From contig JAAEAF010003546.1 in the NCBI GenBank assembly GCA_011037195.1, forward strand, positions 1 through 64,000: a DNA stretch of 64,000 bases. Reading direction: 5' to 3'. Of this stretch, positions 1-12,899 are shown in pieces. This stretch comes from Triatoma infestans. Its lineage: Eukaryota > Arthropoda > Insecta > Hemiptera > Reduviidae. The position numbers were made by a program, and so were the translations under genes. Under the pieces are notes generated by a model that worked only from the letters and a program-made list of their open reading frames with translations, was not told the origin of the DNA and did not search any database. The stretch's first letter is position 1; each line of letters starts with the position of its first letter.

Positions 1-309
1 GTCACTATTTTTAAATTTACTATAGCAGTTTGACTTTCCCATACTTGCCATTATTTGTTCCACTTTAATTTCCTATCTTTATAACAAAAATATTAAAATT
101 GAAATAATTTATAACCTGGGTTTATTAATTTCATAATAATCTTGTAAAATTAACTAGTAGCCTACCCAATTATTTATATGTATTCGAAGACTAAGTTCCT
201 TAATTGAAATGTTATCTTTATGAGACAATAAATAAACAAACTTTTTATTATTTAAGCTGACTATGATCAAATATTTGAATCAATATATTAACCAAATAAT
301 ATATAAATC

Positions 310-1195
310 AAAGAAGAAGAATTATTCAGTGGTTCTGAAGACCAAGGGGTGGTTTCACCGCTGGATGATCCCTGTATCGATCAAATTTTCACTGTGAAAC
401 AGTTATTAGAGAAACATAAAGCGAAATCCAGAGATGTAGAAATACTATTTGTAGAGATAACCACTGATTAAACTAGAATCCTACTTCTCTGACAATTCCC
501 AACAACCATGGGGACTACGGCAAGGTTACAGTATGTATCCCAATTTATTTAAAACATATGTTGTTGCCTGTCTGAGGACATGACGAGGAAAACTGAATGT
601 GAAAATGAAAAATAAAATGAATTTGTATCCAGCTCAAAGAAGACTTATACCTTCATAATCTTCTCTTGAAAATCATGTTATCAATACGCAAGATAGAGAA
701 GATTGGGATTATAGGCTTAGAAAGCTTAAAGAAAGTTAAGAATGCTGGACATCAACGTGAAAAAGACTGAACACTTGGAAGGAAGCATTGGAGTTAACAT
801 AGAACTGCCTTCAGAAGGAAGAAAAACTATAGTTCGGCAGTTCAAATAACTCGGCTCCTTTGTACTGTTAGTCGGGTCTTTGGACTGTGAAAGCCGCAAA
901 AGGGTATCGGAAGGAAAGAAAGTTATCTCTATCCTCAATTAAGACCTGTAAAATAGTAATATTCTCCCAAAAACGCACAGAAACATTTTTATAAAAGGGA
1001 AATTAGGGAAATTAGGGATTTCAGCTTCAAAGAGTAGAGGAAACAAGATGATTATGGTTCGGACAAGTAAGGAGGGTGGTATCTGGAAAACTCCCAAAAA
1101 TGATGCAAAAGTACTGTTAGACGAATTAGACGGGGAAGACCACGTAATTCGTGGATCGATAAGGTTTATATTAAGTGAACTATTTTGTACGAATA
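310..1195 (+). pseudogene. Decayed RTE-like non-LTR retrotransposon reverse transcriptase
   Basis: Conceptual translation with frame changes gives recognisable RT blocks in the right order. The first is an IFTVKQLLEKHK block leading into motif A (about 370-470). Motif B resembles GLRQGYSMYPNLF (about 510-560). A LRKLKE...INVKKTEHLE stretch (about 715-780) is followed by a QFK-LGSF block (about 835-870). A basic RRGRPRNSWIDK tail lies near 1125-1160. This order is typical of RTE-like endonuclease-RT proteins. Stops and frameshifts are frequent, the motif A to B interval is shortened, and no endonuclease part is visible, so this is a dead 5'-truncated copy. The exact clade is inferred. Confidence 0.7.
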
Positions 1196-2680
1196 AGAAA
1201 TAACCAGTGATGAAATTAATGTTATCACAAAGAAAGAAGTAATCAATAAGTAGGTGAATTTCAGTTTACTTCAGCATATGTAAATAGCCGTATAACAATC
1301 TCCAATTCAAATTAGTTCACTAAACTATACACAGAGGTCGCCAGCCAGCCAGAGGAAAGCCAAAAGTGATATAAATTTTTGATGTATCATAGATCACAAA
1401 CCTCTTTTGATCTTGTATTTATAATACGGTCAATGCAATACGCGCACGCTTTACAAATGTAGCCAACAAAGAACCAAAGTTGCTGTTAAATAAAATACAT
1501 GCGTGTTGCAAATTTAACGAACATTCTGCAAAGAGTCAATTGCATACGACATGATTCCTCCAACATTGCTTGTAATTTATCTATCGTAAAGTGTACATCA
1601 AAATTTTATGAATAAGGATATTTATTTGTATAAATAACAAACTGTACCCAAACTATATAAATATCAATAGAACTATTGGAACTAATGGAACATTTCCAAC
1701 AAGCGAGCGAAATTATCTAGCTGGTGCAAGGACAATTTACAGGGCAAAATTTATAAGTATCAGTAAACGGCAGAACAATCAGAAATATTATACACCAGGG
1801 GTGTCCTGCGAATTTTGTCTGTTCGTTTATAAGATTTTGTGTCTTGTTTTTATATATTTCAAGTTGTTCTAGTACGCAAGTGAACTACTATTCAAAACCA
1901 TCTTCCAACAATAAGAAAAAACGCAATAAACAATACACAACTCACCTGAACCAAATAGTTTTTTAGTATTAAAACCAAATAGATTTTAGTTTTAGTTTTG
2001 CTTTAAGTCTGTACATATGAATCAAACAGGTTTTAAGTTTGTACATATCTGAATAATGTATGCAAGTCGAGAAAATAAAATGTTAATGTGGAGTGTACGT
2101 TACATTAAGGTAGGATAACACACTTATATAATTTTTCAATGATATATTTATCAAACTCTGTACTTCGTTTAGACTTGTTATATTTAGCATGTAAAGAACC
2201 TATATTTAAGTATATATGAGTGCGTGGATGGTGTATGTGAATTATGAAAGATGAAATGTGGAATGGAAGGGTAATTATCAAACAAGTTGCTTATATAGAT
2301 TAATTGTTCAACAACATTATCAACAACAACTATTATCTTACGATCACTCAACTCGTATTTTATCATTTCTTGTCAGTAACGATTTCACAGTAGCCCACGG
2401 TTGACACAGTGTTATTTCGCTTTATTATAAACAAATAAATATAATAGTAAGATAGTATCGGCGCTAATAACCAAGAAGTTAATGCGCCGAAAGAAGAAAA
2501 AAAAAAGATAGTATGGGTAATTAATTATTAAAGTGAATCTCCTCCGAAAAACATAGTTTAAGTTACACATCCCCACGTGTTGGATATTTCCATTTTTAAA
2601 GGGTACAATATGCCTTTTTAAAGGCGGAAACATGTTTTTTCCCACTCAGGTACGCAACACCCCTCTTAACCTAGTTAGGA
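1196..2680. other. AT-rich stretch without recognisable gene
   Basis: Only short ORFs (about 60-77 codons) with low-complexity, AT-driven composition are present. I see no family motif, tRNA, or clear inverted or direct repeat here. Confidence 0.5.
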
Positions 2681-2681
2681 T

Positions 2682-2882
2682 CTAACAAAAACATTTAAGA
2701 ACCAGAGTATCAACTAAATTTGCTCTGAGCAAATCTATGTTATCACACTGTTTGACAAAAAGCATCCTGATGATGGGCGAACGCCCAAACCAGTCGATGA
2801 CCACAAAAAAGAAGCAGGCTATCACGGAAAATATCTCTGATGTTTTCCAGCTCTGTGAAACCAACTACAACAACTAAGGATA
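2682..2882 (+). repeat. Penelope-like short repeat, copy 1
   Basis: This segment matches the insertions at 52601-52829 and 55245-55712 over its length. Shared blocks include a CATCCTGATGATGGG core, the hairpin GGGCGAACGCCC, CAGTCGATGACCAC, a GGAAAATATCTCTGATG block, and a terminus near TTCCAGCTCTGTGAAACCAA ending in ACAACAAC. The core CTGATGA, a GC-rich hairpin, then AAAC resembles the conserved part of hammerhead ribozymes carried by Penelope-like elements. No ORF is present. Assignment to PLEs is inference; membership in a repeat family with the other copies is directly visible. Confidence 0.6.
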
Positions 2883-2889
2883 AGAGTAT

Positions 2890-3675
2890 GATTGGTGTAT
2901 GTTGTGGAACCTTTTATAAATGGTTTTTGCCAGAGTGGTACCGAAAGGAATATTGAGATCTTTGTGAAGGTAAGACAGGATACGTAAAAAGGACTGTTAA
3001 TCATAAGGCGAAGGATTTTGGATTGGGTGTTTTGGAACGCTTGGCAGCTCCGTGCAGCTCTATTACAGTAAGGAGATGCAAAGGAGTCTTTAGTTAGAGA
3101 ACGAGCAGTTTGGAGAGAAGTTTAAAACTTGTATTAACTTCAGAATGTTTGAGCCATCTGTGAAGGCTCGATGTCAGTCTTTTGTCCAAGAATAGTCCAA
3201 GAAAACGCACGTTGTCACACTGGTGGAATGGGTGTTCCAATGAGATAAATTGCAGGAAGATTTGCGATTCTGTAGACGCTACAGATTTGCATTTGCCTAT
3301 GTTCAATTTATTTTCCAGTTTGAAAACCAGAACTTGAGAGATGTAAGATGAACTTAGAGAGCAAGGAAGTATTTGAGAAAATCCAGGTTTGAGGAAAAAA
3401 ATTGCGAGGTCGAATGTGTAAACTAAGATTTTTTGGGGATTGCTAAATGTCAGCTATGTATATTAGGTAGAGAAAAGTGCTAGAATACTTCCGTGGGGAA
3501 TTCCTGCATGGATTGGGTTGGATTGAGGAGTAAGAGGCGTCTTCACAGAATTAAAAAAAAAATCTTCTAGAAGGTACGATTTTGGGATGAGATAATAAAC
3601 ATTTTGGGAGGATCCCCTTGAGCTTTCACAACAGACCTTTCTGCCATATCGTATCAATGGCTGTTCAATGTCTCA
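2890..3675 (-). pseudogene. Decayed Jockey-type LINE reverse transcriptase fragment
   Basis: Read on the minus strand, the sequence contains a DTIWQKGLL block (motif A region, about 3640-3655). It is followed by the IPKSYL and AGIPHGSILA motif B region (about 3470-3600), then RFLGLFLDKRLT (about 3175-3220) and the C-terminal IELHGAAKRSKT block (about 3020-3060). These correspond to the Jockey-type RT at 13923-14709, whose equivalents are LILKSYLTDRFF, AGVPQGSILAP and RYLGLYLDKRLTW. The catalytic YADD is lost and several frame changes occur. It is a diverged relative of the element at 13.7-22.3 kb, not a recent copy. Confidence 0.7.
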
Positions 3676-5085
3676 AGACTCGATTAAAACTCTCTTTAGC
3701 TGTGGAGAAGCTCGCCTTTTATCGAATAATAATTACCCCTTCTCTAACTTGCTAGGGATGGAGAAGACCTGTCTTAACTTTCTCCAGCAATATCGTGTTT
3801 GGAGAAGTTGTGGGGTGGTGATGACGCATGAGACGAGCCTCCATCGTGGACATATGTTTTTGAGCCTGAGTTGTGTATACATTTTTAAGGAAAATCAATG
3901 GGGAAAACAAAACCAAATATATTTATTTTTAGCGATTACTGCAAAAAAAACAAAAACTGAAATTCATTTTGTAACCTACACTATGGTTAATCGATTTTCT
4001 TCAAATTTGATACTTGTTAAACGTATTTATTTCTCCTGGTATTATATAATTAGTAAAGAACCTGTAGGATAGATTGAAATAACAATTTAGAAGAAAGTTT
4101 GAAGACAACACTGCCTCCGAAAGCATCAAAAATAAATTATCCTAGAAAAATGTTTCAAATTGAAAGTAAATAGGACTCCATATACCAAATTTGAGGAAAA
4201 TCATTGAAGCTTTTTTGAGAGATTACGTGAAACTATAAAAAAATAAAAAATAAACGAAAAATTGAGTAAAAGTAAACGATTGTAAAAGTGTTTTACAATT
4301 TATAAATATCAAACAAATTTATCATTGATTAAATATTACATTTTCAAATTATATAATTATTTATTAGATGGATTAGATCACTTATAATCAATAACATTAC
4401 TTATTTAATGTTACTATAAATAATTAAATCACTACCCACATTGTAGAGATGCAATGATTTATGAACAGTATAAAATGAAAATAATATCAAATACACTGGT
4501 TTTAATTAAACAAATTTAATTAACTTATAATGCTCTTGATTTTATTAATGTTATATTAAATATATACCCAATGAGTTTTTTATAATGCACAGAGACACAC
4601 ACACACACACATGTAATACACAACCAGGAAAAAAGTATACCTCCACCACCGCGCAGTCTCTACAATTGCCATGACCTAAAGCAAGTCTAACGAGCTTGTG
4701 GGTTCTCACTTTAATCTGACCAACAAAACCCACCACATCTGGATTCACTAATGAGAGAATGTATGACTAAAAAACTTAACGGAACTACTTTAATAGTTAT
4801 AATATTTATAGTATTAATATAAATATATTTTGTGTATTAGCTTCTGAATTTTTGATTGACATTGATTAATGAATTTAATGAAATTGAAATGAAATTAATG
4901 AATGTAAACTTTTTTATATTTATTAAGTCTTATTTATACATACATTTAAGAACCGATGAGATTTGGATCTTCAGACGAATGCTCAGAATCTACGTATTAG
5001 GTATAAAAATAGTTTCGAATAGAGAGAGAGAGGTCGCTACAGTAAATAAATATACAAATGAATGAAGAAGCTGCATTTTTTTTAA
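3676..5085. other. Mostly unannotated AT-rich stretch
   Basis: A 134-codon plus-strand ORF at 3668-4072 has no recognisable domain and overlaps the edge of the LINE remnant; I do not call it a gene. At about 4080-4230 there is a weak match to repeat family A (AAATGTTTCAAAT followed by GAGGAAAATCATTGAAGC). A short CA tract lies at about 4592-4610 and GA repeats at about 5022-5032. Confidence 0.45.
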
Positions 5086-5089
5086 GGTT

Positions 5090-5170
5090 CATTGGTTTAG
5101 ATAAATATCTTGGCCGATGTTTCGACCCTGATTAGGCTCATCTTCAGTACTATGTTATACATTATACATA
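5090..5170 (-). repeat. Hammerhead-like CTGAAGATG...CGAAAC repeat motif
   Basis: On the minus strand, 5119-5147 reads CTGAAGATG, a spacer able to form a weak stem (GAGCC with GGGTC), then CGAAACATCGGCC. This pattern is the same as in the PLE-like repeats at 2.7, 52.7 and 55.6 kb but with a different stem sequence. It is therefore probably a separate Penelope-related family. No coding sequence is attached. The relation to PLEs is inferred from the motif alone. Confidence 0.4.
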
Positions 5171-5579
5171 AATGGTAACTATATTTGACGACGAAAACCA
5201 ATTGACGGGCGCCAATAACCTCAGAAGTTGATACAAAAAGAAATACTGTAATGGTAATATGTATACCTAACAATAAAATTTACTTTAATAGCTATTATTA
5301 TTCATCAGTGGGAATTGACCAACCCCAGCGCTAGCCAAAGCGTCCCCAAAGAAAAACAACAACAAACCAGATCCGAGTTTAATCCACATAAAATACACGA
5401 AAACCCGAATCTAAGTGAAAATTGCCTAATCACTTCCATAAACATCCTGATTCGACCAAAGATCTTAAATCTGATTTTCTCACAACCCAAGCAATCTATC
5501 ATAAGACATGAATGTTTCTTCCTCTCCCTCCCACACACACACATACACAAACTCTAAAAAAAGATCTGGCATGAGCCCT

Positions 5580-5890
5580 AGCATGTAGAGGGGTCTCCTG
5601 AAACCACAAATGCCCAACAAAGGACCGACCAGATGCCTGAGAAAGGTCCGTGAAAGACATACTAACATCTCACTATTAGACCTGCGCGGATTGCCAATGA
5701 GTATCTTAGACTGCCGACAAAGCACTGAACACACCATAGAGATAGATGAATGCTATGAAACTATCCATGCCTTGAAGTTTAACAGAACTGTGCCTAAAGA
5801 TTCCCATATTTCCTGGTACACAGATTCAACAAAAGAATTAGTGGAATGTATTTTTATCAACATAAAATATTTCATAGCCCTGAAGTAGAC
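5580..5890 (+). pseudogene. Possible LINE fragment, RT to RNase H linker
   Basis: The plus-strand frame 5610-5888 (92 codons) contains LLDLRGLPMSIL and, 40 residues later, SWYTDSTKE. In non-LTR retrotransposons that carry an RNase H, a GLPPL-type block ends the RT region and a YTDGSK motif begins the RNase H. The order and spacing fit, but the glycine of TDGSK is missing and nothing convincing continues on either side. An unrelated chance ORF cannot be excluded. Confidence 0.3.
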
Positions 5891-6302
5891 TATATCCATG
5901 GTCGAATCGTTCACATCCATGGCGTAGAAGCGTTTTTATATTACTGAACCATAAATAACAATTTAATGAATGAATAAAATTAAATAAAAGGTGAATAAAT
6001 TCTGTTATGATTATTTAATTAAATATGACCTCTCTCCTGCGAAAATGGAGTAACCAGCCATTGACAAGATCTTTGAAAGGATGTGAAAAATAGAACAGCT
6101 GTTACTTCATTCATATCGTTTCAACCAGCTTTAAACCATTTATGGTAACCATGGATACAGTTCTGTGCCAAGAGTTGTAGGAAATAAATAAATAATCAGA
6201 TGGGTTAGTTGTTTTAGACGTAGGACAGAAAATAGTCATTTATTTGACAAGTGAATAAAGTAACACTGTTACACACTCGAATTCTGGTTGTCCCGTACTA
6301 TA
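5891..6302. other. Unannotated stretch before mariner element
   Basis: I see no motif or repeat structure in this interval. Confidence 0.4.
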
Positions 6303-7515
6303 TGGGTGAGCCATAATAAATGACCGTTTTTCTTGCAAAACAATTTTATTTTATTTAACAATTTATTTTAATATTCAAAGTATACACCGTTGTGTTCCAT
6401 CTCGAGGCTAGCTGCCGAATTCTTTCGTAATACCCCTCTTTGGGTTTAAAACGTAAGAATTCCGCAACTCCGTTTTGAACCGCTTCCAGAGAATTAAAGG
6501 TTTTTCCTTGAAGATGGACCGGAACAGATGGTAATAGTAAGGTGCTAGGTCCGGAATCTATAAGCAGGGTGGGGGAGAAGTTCAATCCCTTGTAATTCTG
6601 AAATTTTTTGTTTGGTGTAACGAGAAGTGTGTGGTCGAGCGGTTTCTTATTGAAACAAAACTTTATTTCTGTTAACTAACCCGGGTAACGCTGGGCCAAA
6701 ACAACTTACATTCTTTCTAACTGCTCGCTATAAAGTTCCGAATCAATAGACTGACCTTCGGGAATAAACTCATAATGAATTACGCCTTCATAATTCCAAA
6801 AAACAGAAAGCATTTTTTTTTCGAATTGACCCTGTTTAGCGACAGGTAGAGCAGGCTGCTTGCAGTGTAACCAGTTTCTTGGTCTTAGGGTTTCTCCAAT
6901 ATATCCATTTTTCATCGCAAGTGACAATCCTTTGATGAAGCGATGGCCATTTGGATTTTCAAAAGATTTTGACAAATTTCTACCCGCCGCTAGCTTGTTC
7001 AGCGGTCAACTCATGGGGAACCACTCTAGCTAAACGATACACTTTCCCCAGCTTATGCAGTTCACGATTTACGGTGGATTGGGATACTTCGAGTTCTGCT
7101 GGCAACTCCCGGTCGGGTGACCCCACAGAGCTTCTTCATCGAATGATGATTTTCGCCCCGAACCAGCTATCCTCTCAAGACTAATCTCACCGGTATTAAA
7201 TTTCTGAAACCAATTACACACTGTCCGTTCAGAAAGGCATCCTCCTCTTCAAATTCCCGCACTAACGAGTAGTTTCGGCGGCTGAAAACTTTCTTTTCCT
7301 TTACTAATATTTCACGTTTTAACGACATCTTGTTTGAAAAAATGCTACGACAAAACTAAAAACGATCCAGGGTAACTTTGTTTACAAATTCATTCTCTAT
7401 TTGTTTATGCAAAATAAGAATATGACAAAGTTCAACAAAATAAAAACGCTCTTTTTTTCTGTAGAGGATAAAGTGTAAGTAAACAAAACCTGTCATTTTT
7501 TATGACTCACCCCAA
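6303..7515 (-). mobile_element. mariner-type DNA transposon (defective)
   Basis: The element is about 1.2 kb, the usual mariner size. Its ends are imperfect inverted repeats: GGGTGAGCCATAATAAATGA on the left, and on the right the reverse complement of a GGGGTGAGTCATAAAAAATG sequence. TA dinucleotides sit directly outside both ends (6301-6302 and 7516-7517), as expected for the TA target duplication of Tc1/mariner elements. It carries a broken transposase on the minus strand. Exact end bases are uncertain by one or two positions because the TIRs differ. Confidence 0.85.
6355..7328 (-). pseudogene. Broken mariner transposase
   Basis: The frame starts with ATG at 7328, just inside the right TIR. 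A short N-terminal part is followed by stops. At about 6901-6940 the minus strand encodes IVTCDEKWIYWRNPK, the mariner catalytic-domain signature with its first aspartate. A frameshift near 6880 then switches to the frame encoding QPALPVAKQGQFEKK and VFWNYEGVIHYEFIPEG (about 6720-6870). The C-terminal block HLQGKTFNSLEAVQNGVAEF...RIRQLASRW (6355-6520) lies in another frame. At least two frameshifts and the loss of the later aspartate region mean no functional transposase. Confidence 0.85.
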
Positions 7516-8459
7516 TATAAAAAGAATTTTAAAAAGGACTTTACATTCGTGTTAAATATGATATTTTTTCTAGAACTGTTGGAACAACTTAAAAAAGAAT
7601 ATAAAAACTGGTAAGCTAGCTTCTAAGAGAATGTTATCCATCGAAAAAGGTAAAGGTTACATTCAGAAAGATTGTAGAACATTAGGTTAAAGTTAAGCAA
7701 AATTATATTATGTTTTCTGTTATTTATTATGTTATTGAATTTATTTTGAATGTTAAAACAAATGTTCACTTTAGGAATTTCAAATATACTTTAACAGTTT
7801 CCAGATCTTAAAGTTTATTTAATTAAAAGATGGGAAGTGTCACTTTTTCTAATCTCTAGAGATTAGAAGTACCACAGTAGCTATGATTTTAGTGGAATAA
7901 CTATCATGTTAACCAAACAGTTGTAGAAAATTCAGCTGCCCTAAAAATGTAAATATTTAATTTGTTTTTTAGGTAAACTCGATTTTATTTTATTTTTTTA
8001 ATTTCTAGTTTAATTTTAATTAACAGACGTTCCAAAGCAACACATACAGCTGTTTCCAAGAACTTAATATGTACTATATTTTTAATTAAAATCATTAAAA
8101 AAAAAATTCTCTCTGAAATAAATTCTAAATTACTTACGAGAGAATATTTCTCATACAAAAAATGAAATAATAAATACTTAACAAAAATAACTCAAAAGGA
8201 TGAAGATTTCAATCCACAGCTCTGGTCCATTATCTAAATAGTTGAAAATCTAAGTGTGCATTAAGTGAGGATTTTTTCGCCAAGAACTTTATTCTTTCTC
8301 TTAAAAATATTTCTTGATGGATGTGTTTTTTCTCAGTCCATTATGTAAATTATGGAAATACACGTAAAGGGAAAACAGAGTGAATTAAAATAAGGTCTAC
8401 TTTAAATTTTTTTCTTCCTTTATAAGATCTGTAGTATTTCTAAGTTTTTATAGCATTAT
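7516..8459. other. Unannotated stretch containing a perfect palindrome
   Basis: No coding signal was found. A 22-base perfect palindrome occupies 7847-7868, with half-site TTCTAATCTCT. The remainder is AT-rich with homopolymer runs. Confidence 0.5.
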
Positions 8460-9985
8460 GACGAATTTTCATGCCTCTACTAAAAGGGCATTAGCCGGAG
8501 TGGAGTGGAGAGCTTCCAGACAAGATCTCAGAGCTTTATATTGAATTCTGTTCACCTTCTGCAGGTGACTATGAGCGGCATCACCATCCTCGGATGAGAA
8601 CGCAACCATAATCGGATTCTAGAAAGAATTAACCGTCTTGCACAGCATCAATGATGCTTCAATATCGGTTGAGATGCATCTCAATCTGTTTAACGACTGT
8701 TCAACATATTTTGTGTGCAACTGTTTGACATGTTTCCATAGTAATTTGCTTTCTTTCACCATGCCTACAATTTTCATGACTGGTTCCTCTCGCAGATTAT
8801 ATCCACCGAGAGTATAAGATAGTAATGTGTTCCGTCTGTATCGAGTGAAGACTTGGTTACTGCTTTTATATTCAGACAATGAGAAGCTCATGTCCGAACA
8901 CCATTTATTAAAGGACAGCTATGCGTTATTTAATTTATTTTTAGCTTCTTCCAGCGACTGTTCTTGCAGTGACATACTGAGATATTGAAATACCCTCCCT
9001 CATGGTAGCCTTAAGACGCACAGTAAAATATTGAACAGCGGGGGGGCTATGGCCAGCCCCGTGTGGTAATCTTACATGCGTTATGCGTGGGCCGAATATT
9101 CTGATTTGTATTTCATTTTAATGGAACGGGAGGAGAGTAGGTGGTAGGTGTGTCTGATTATTCTCACTGGAACGCCCCAATTAACCATTTTAATTATAAT
9201 CACAGGTATATTGACATTATTGTAGGCGTTTGTCAATCGATATTCGTTACTAGCATGTAATTACTGTCTGAGAAACAGTTATGAATATCAGACACAAATT
9301 CAGGCAACAAATCTAGAGCGGAATGTGTTTTTTTTTTAAGTTATGTTGGTAGTCCGGAACAATGGCATTCGACTTTGCCCACACTCCAGTCTGGTTTTAA
9401 CAAAGCGTTCAAAAGTGTTACTAAGGCATGAGGACAATGAATGAGACCGGTAATGAGGGTAAGGAAGGATCTTTACCGTTTTCAATAAGGGCACCACTTT
9501 ATTCCAATCATCTATACTCTTTTCTTTTATATGAATATTATCTTCTTCAGAAAAGGTGTTAGAATTAATTTTAAGAACAAGCAGGAGTTCACTGTAGGAG
9601 AAAGGCTCGTTTAATTTATGGGAGAGAGAAGATATGTCAGGGATATTTTCTTGGTTTGGGATATTTTCTTGGTTTGGGACAGTTTCTAGAATCAGCGAAT
9701 TTAAAAATTTTTGAATCCATTCGCCATTTGTACTTTTTTGACTGACATATCCATGTCCGAAAGCTCTAATGCCACTCCAAAACTCCTTTATGGGAGTATT
9801 TCTGTTAAATGAATTGCAAAACTCCGCCCATTTCGTTTTCTCTTTAATTTTATTTATTTTTCTGCAAAATGAGGTTTCTCGCTTACAGATGATAAAGTTC
9901 GTTTGACTGGGAGTCGATCAGTCCTGCTTAAAAGCCTCTATGTTGAGCTTTCTCGCCCAGTCGCACTCTTCACCCCACCAGGTTT
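8460..9985 (-). pseudogene. Decayed LINE, linker through RT C-terminus
   Basis: Minus-strand translation from 9985 downward gives, in order, a KTWWGEECDWARKL block and CRKINKIKEKTKWAEFCNSF. Then come NRNTPIKEFWSGIRAFGHGY, a FSYSELLLVLK stretch leading to YRSHSLSSCLSNTFERFVKT (RT motif 1), and RLPYGRVFQYLS. These are followed by LGGYNLREEP...VGMVKESKLLWKHVKQLHTK (8619-8891) and a thumb-region block LQKVNRIQYKALRSCLEALH (about 8510-8570). This order is that of RTs of the I/Jockey-like LINE groups. Stops and frameshifts are scattered throughout, a direct duplication of about 20 bases lies at about 9640-9675, and motif C has decayed. Confidence 0.7.
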
Positions 9986-11400
9986 TAGAGAAAATCTAGA
10001 TTTATGGCCGAGTTAAGGCTTAAATTGAGGAATGGACATTTTTCATGGCAGAGAAAGTAGCAGTAAGAGAAAGTAAAATTAAAAAAAAAAAAGTAGCAGC
10101 AATATACGATTAAATTTAGCAAGTTATAAAAACAAAAAAGAAGAAAACGCCTCTGGATTTTTAACATAAATAACTTTCTATTTTGATAATTCATTTTTTA
10201 AGGAAGTAAGGAAGCCTTAAACACGTAGCTGACAGTAAACGAAAAAAATAATTAAATTAAGAGCACTCTTTCAGGGAGTACGCCCGAGTTATGAATTTTT
10301 CTCCTTGTTGGTTCATTAGCTTTGAGGTATGAGGGGAAAAGCGAGGGTACAAAGTGTGTGTGAGAGAGAGAGAAACTTGCAGTAGGATGATAAGTGATCA
10401 TGAACTTAAGTGGGGTATCTTAATAAAGTAGGAAGGATGTAGAAGTAGGAAGAGGAATGGTCTTGGTAGTTAACTAGAGAGAACACCCAAAGAACATCCT
10501 CCTAAGATAATGTACGGAACAAGTTGGGTAGTGAAGTTGAACTAGTGAAGTGACTACAAACAGATTCCAACTGTAATTTAAAATAATAAAAAAAGTTTTA
10601 TTAAATCCTTATATATATGTATGTATATAATAAAACTTGTAATTATCTTAGTTAAAATTTTTAATAAATAAATCCCCAAATTATTATCATCATATTGTGT
10701 TGCTCTTATACCTGTTAATTAAAGTAGTTTATTTTTATACAATATTAAAGATGTAATTAAAGCAACGGCCGTGGAAGAACTCGTTTAATCACTTATAAAA
10801 GATATCATAGAATTTTTACAGTATAATTAAGTAATTAAACATCTTCAAGATATTGATTAATTAATTATTTTTTTTAATTAATAATATTCCCAGGTGAAAT
10901 AATTATAAATAGAATAATTTAAGAACAATTTTTCATTCAAAAAGAGAGAATTGGCAATTAAAAAAAAAAAAAAATCTTGAAGTGTATCATCAGAGCAAAC
11001 AATAGCCTCTTTCTTGAGCAGGGTGTAGTGTAGCACCCTGATGACAATCCGAGTCAGATGACAATCCGAGTAAATAAACTGATGTGAAACACTCAAACAA
11101 TTCTCCCTTACTTCAATTTTTACAATACTAATTGGTAATATTTTGTTTCAAATTTGGTATCTTTACTAATTGGCATTAGTATTAGAAAGAATAGAATAAA
11201 GATGGTGGGGATAATATTTGGAGAATATCTGGATACATTAGTCTATACTATAGACGAGCTGACTGCAGCGTATCTATCACCCCACTAAAACTAAACATTC
11301 TATTTAAGATAAACAGTTCACACCAACCTTTCAGGAAATCGTTTAAACAAAAAAAAAAACGGAAAAATAGTTCAAATAAACATGACAAGGCCAATCATAT
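9986..11400. other. AT-rich non-coding stretch
   Basis: No domain can be recognised. At 10063-10083 the bases GTAAGAGAAAGTAAAA match the right end of repeat family A, so an end fragment of that family is present. Poly(A)/poly(T) runs lie near 10080 and 10960. Confidence 0.4.
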
Positions 11401-12899
11401 GTTTTCAAGTACTTATTCCGGGGCAAACCGTTCAGTTTTCTGTCGGTAACCCACTGGACTAACCATGAGTTAAGAAGTCAAGGAGTTTGGCATTGCTGAG
11501 GAATATCTCAGCCAAACAATCGGACAAATATTCATACTGACAACTCCAGATTTACACACGACTATATTCTGTGCACAAGCATTAACACCTAAGGATGGGC
11601 CACAATAGAACATGAGGGCCGTAGTGGATTTGGTTTTACAGCCACTCCTTTTACAAACATCTAATGCCCAATTCAACACCAATCAATTTGTCTATATGTG
11701 TCGTGATGCGGATCCAATTGATTTGCTCCTTGATGGATTTCTGTCTTTGCTATAACCTTTCAGCTTTTCCACACTGGGACCATTATTTCATGATATTTAA
11801 AATAAAAAAAAATTACCATCAAATTCGCCACACAAGAGCTGGCATAGTAACAGCCGCATCGAGATGCCACCTTTTAGCCTCCCAGCAAGCGCCTTCAACT
11901 GTGCATTCCCCCCCCCGCTAGGTCACGCCCATCACAATGCACTGGCGAAAGAGCTTCAACTTCGACACAGCCAATCTCCCACTTAGAAGCAGTGGCTAAC
12001 TGTAGAAGAAATTGAATAAAAAGACGGCCATCTGGGGGCTCAAGTAATCAGCCACCAGATAGAGCGACTTGAACAGTAAAGAGTAAACATCAATCGCCAA
12101 ATCAAAATTGAAGAATTACAATCGGTCACAAGATGAACTCAATCTTGAAAGATTCACCAACTTTAAGTCACACTAGCTCACCCACCGATAGAAACAATCA
12201 AGACTTCTAACTAGCCACATTACACTTTAGGCGGCATACAACAGCCAACGTTACACTACAGCACGCTGCCAACATCATAACTCTTCGCTCGGTCATTCTT
12301 CTCTTCTGTCGGTGTTTTTTCAATTCACCATCACAGCTTCACCGCATTCTGTTACCATTAGAGTCTTAAAAACTTTTTGCGTTTCCGGTGAAAACTTGAT
12401 TTCAACAGCTAGCCATGAATAATATTCTCCTCCATCCCCCGTGAGAAATTAATAAAAAATAACGTAATTTTGTTTCCGTTTAAAAGAAAAAAAAGTGGGT
12501 GATATCAAGACGAACTAAATTATTACCTCTTACGAAATGATGATTTTAGGGACCATTTTATAAAATGACATTCATTTAGAGAAGACTAGTTTAGTTTAGT
12601 GAGGGGCCCAGGTTATATAGGACAGATAAAGTACAACGAAGTAGGTCAAACTGGACAGGCCACTAACGGCCACAATTGTACAAATAATTTCTCTATTCCT
12701 CTAGAACAACCGCTCTGTTCATATATATATATATATATATATATATCACATATATATATATAATCCTTTTTTTTTTACTTTCTGACAATGATAAGGAAAG
12801 AAATTGAATCTGTCAAATAACTATTTGGTATTATAAGTAATAAAACAGAAAATTTTTCATTATTATGTGTATTTCCGCTTTTAAATTTTATCTAAAACA
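11401..12899. other. Less AT-rich stretch of unknown nature, with AT microsatellite
   Basis: Between about 11400 and 12420 the composition is more GC-rich than the surroundings, and short ORFs occur on both strands (11470-11682 minus, 11664-11921 plus). I could not match either to a family. It may be a decayed transposon or old coding DNA. A C8-9 run lies near 11910. An AT repeat occupies 12720-12762, interrupted by TCACA. Minus-strand translation of 11400-11780 contains several cysteines but no convincing zinc-binding spacing. Confidence 0.35.

Noticed and set aside
3668..4072. 134-codon plus-strand ORF, the longest unassigned one
   Set aside because: No recognisable domain, composition follows the AT-rich background, and its start overlaps the edge of a LINE remnant on the other strand.
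5305..5557. Overlapping ORFs of about 80 codons on both strands
   Set aside because: They run through a CA repeat and mirror each other; nothing resembles a conserved protein.
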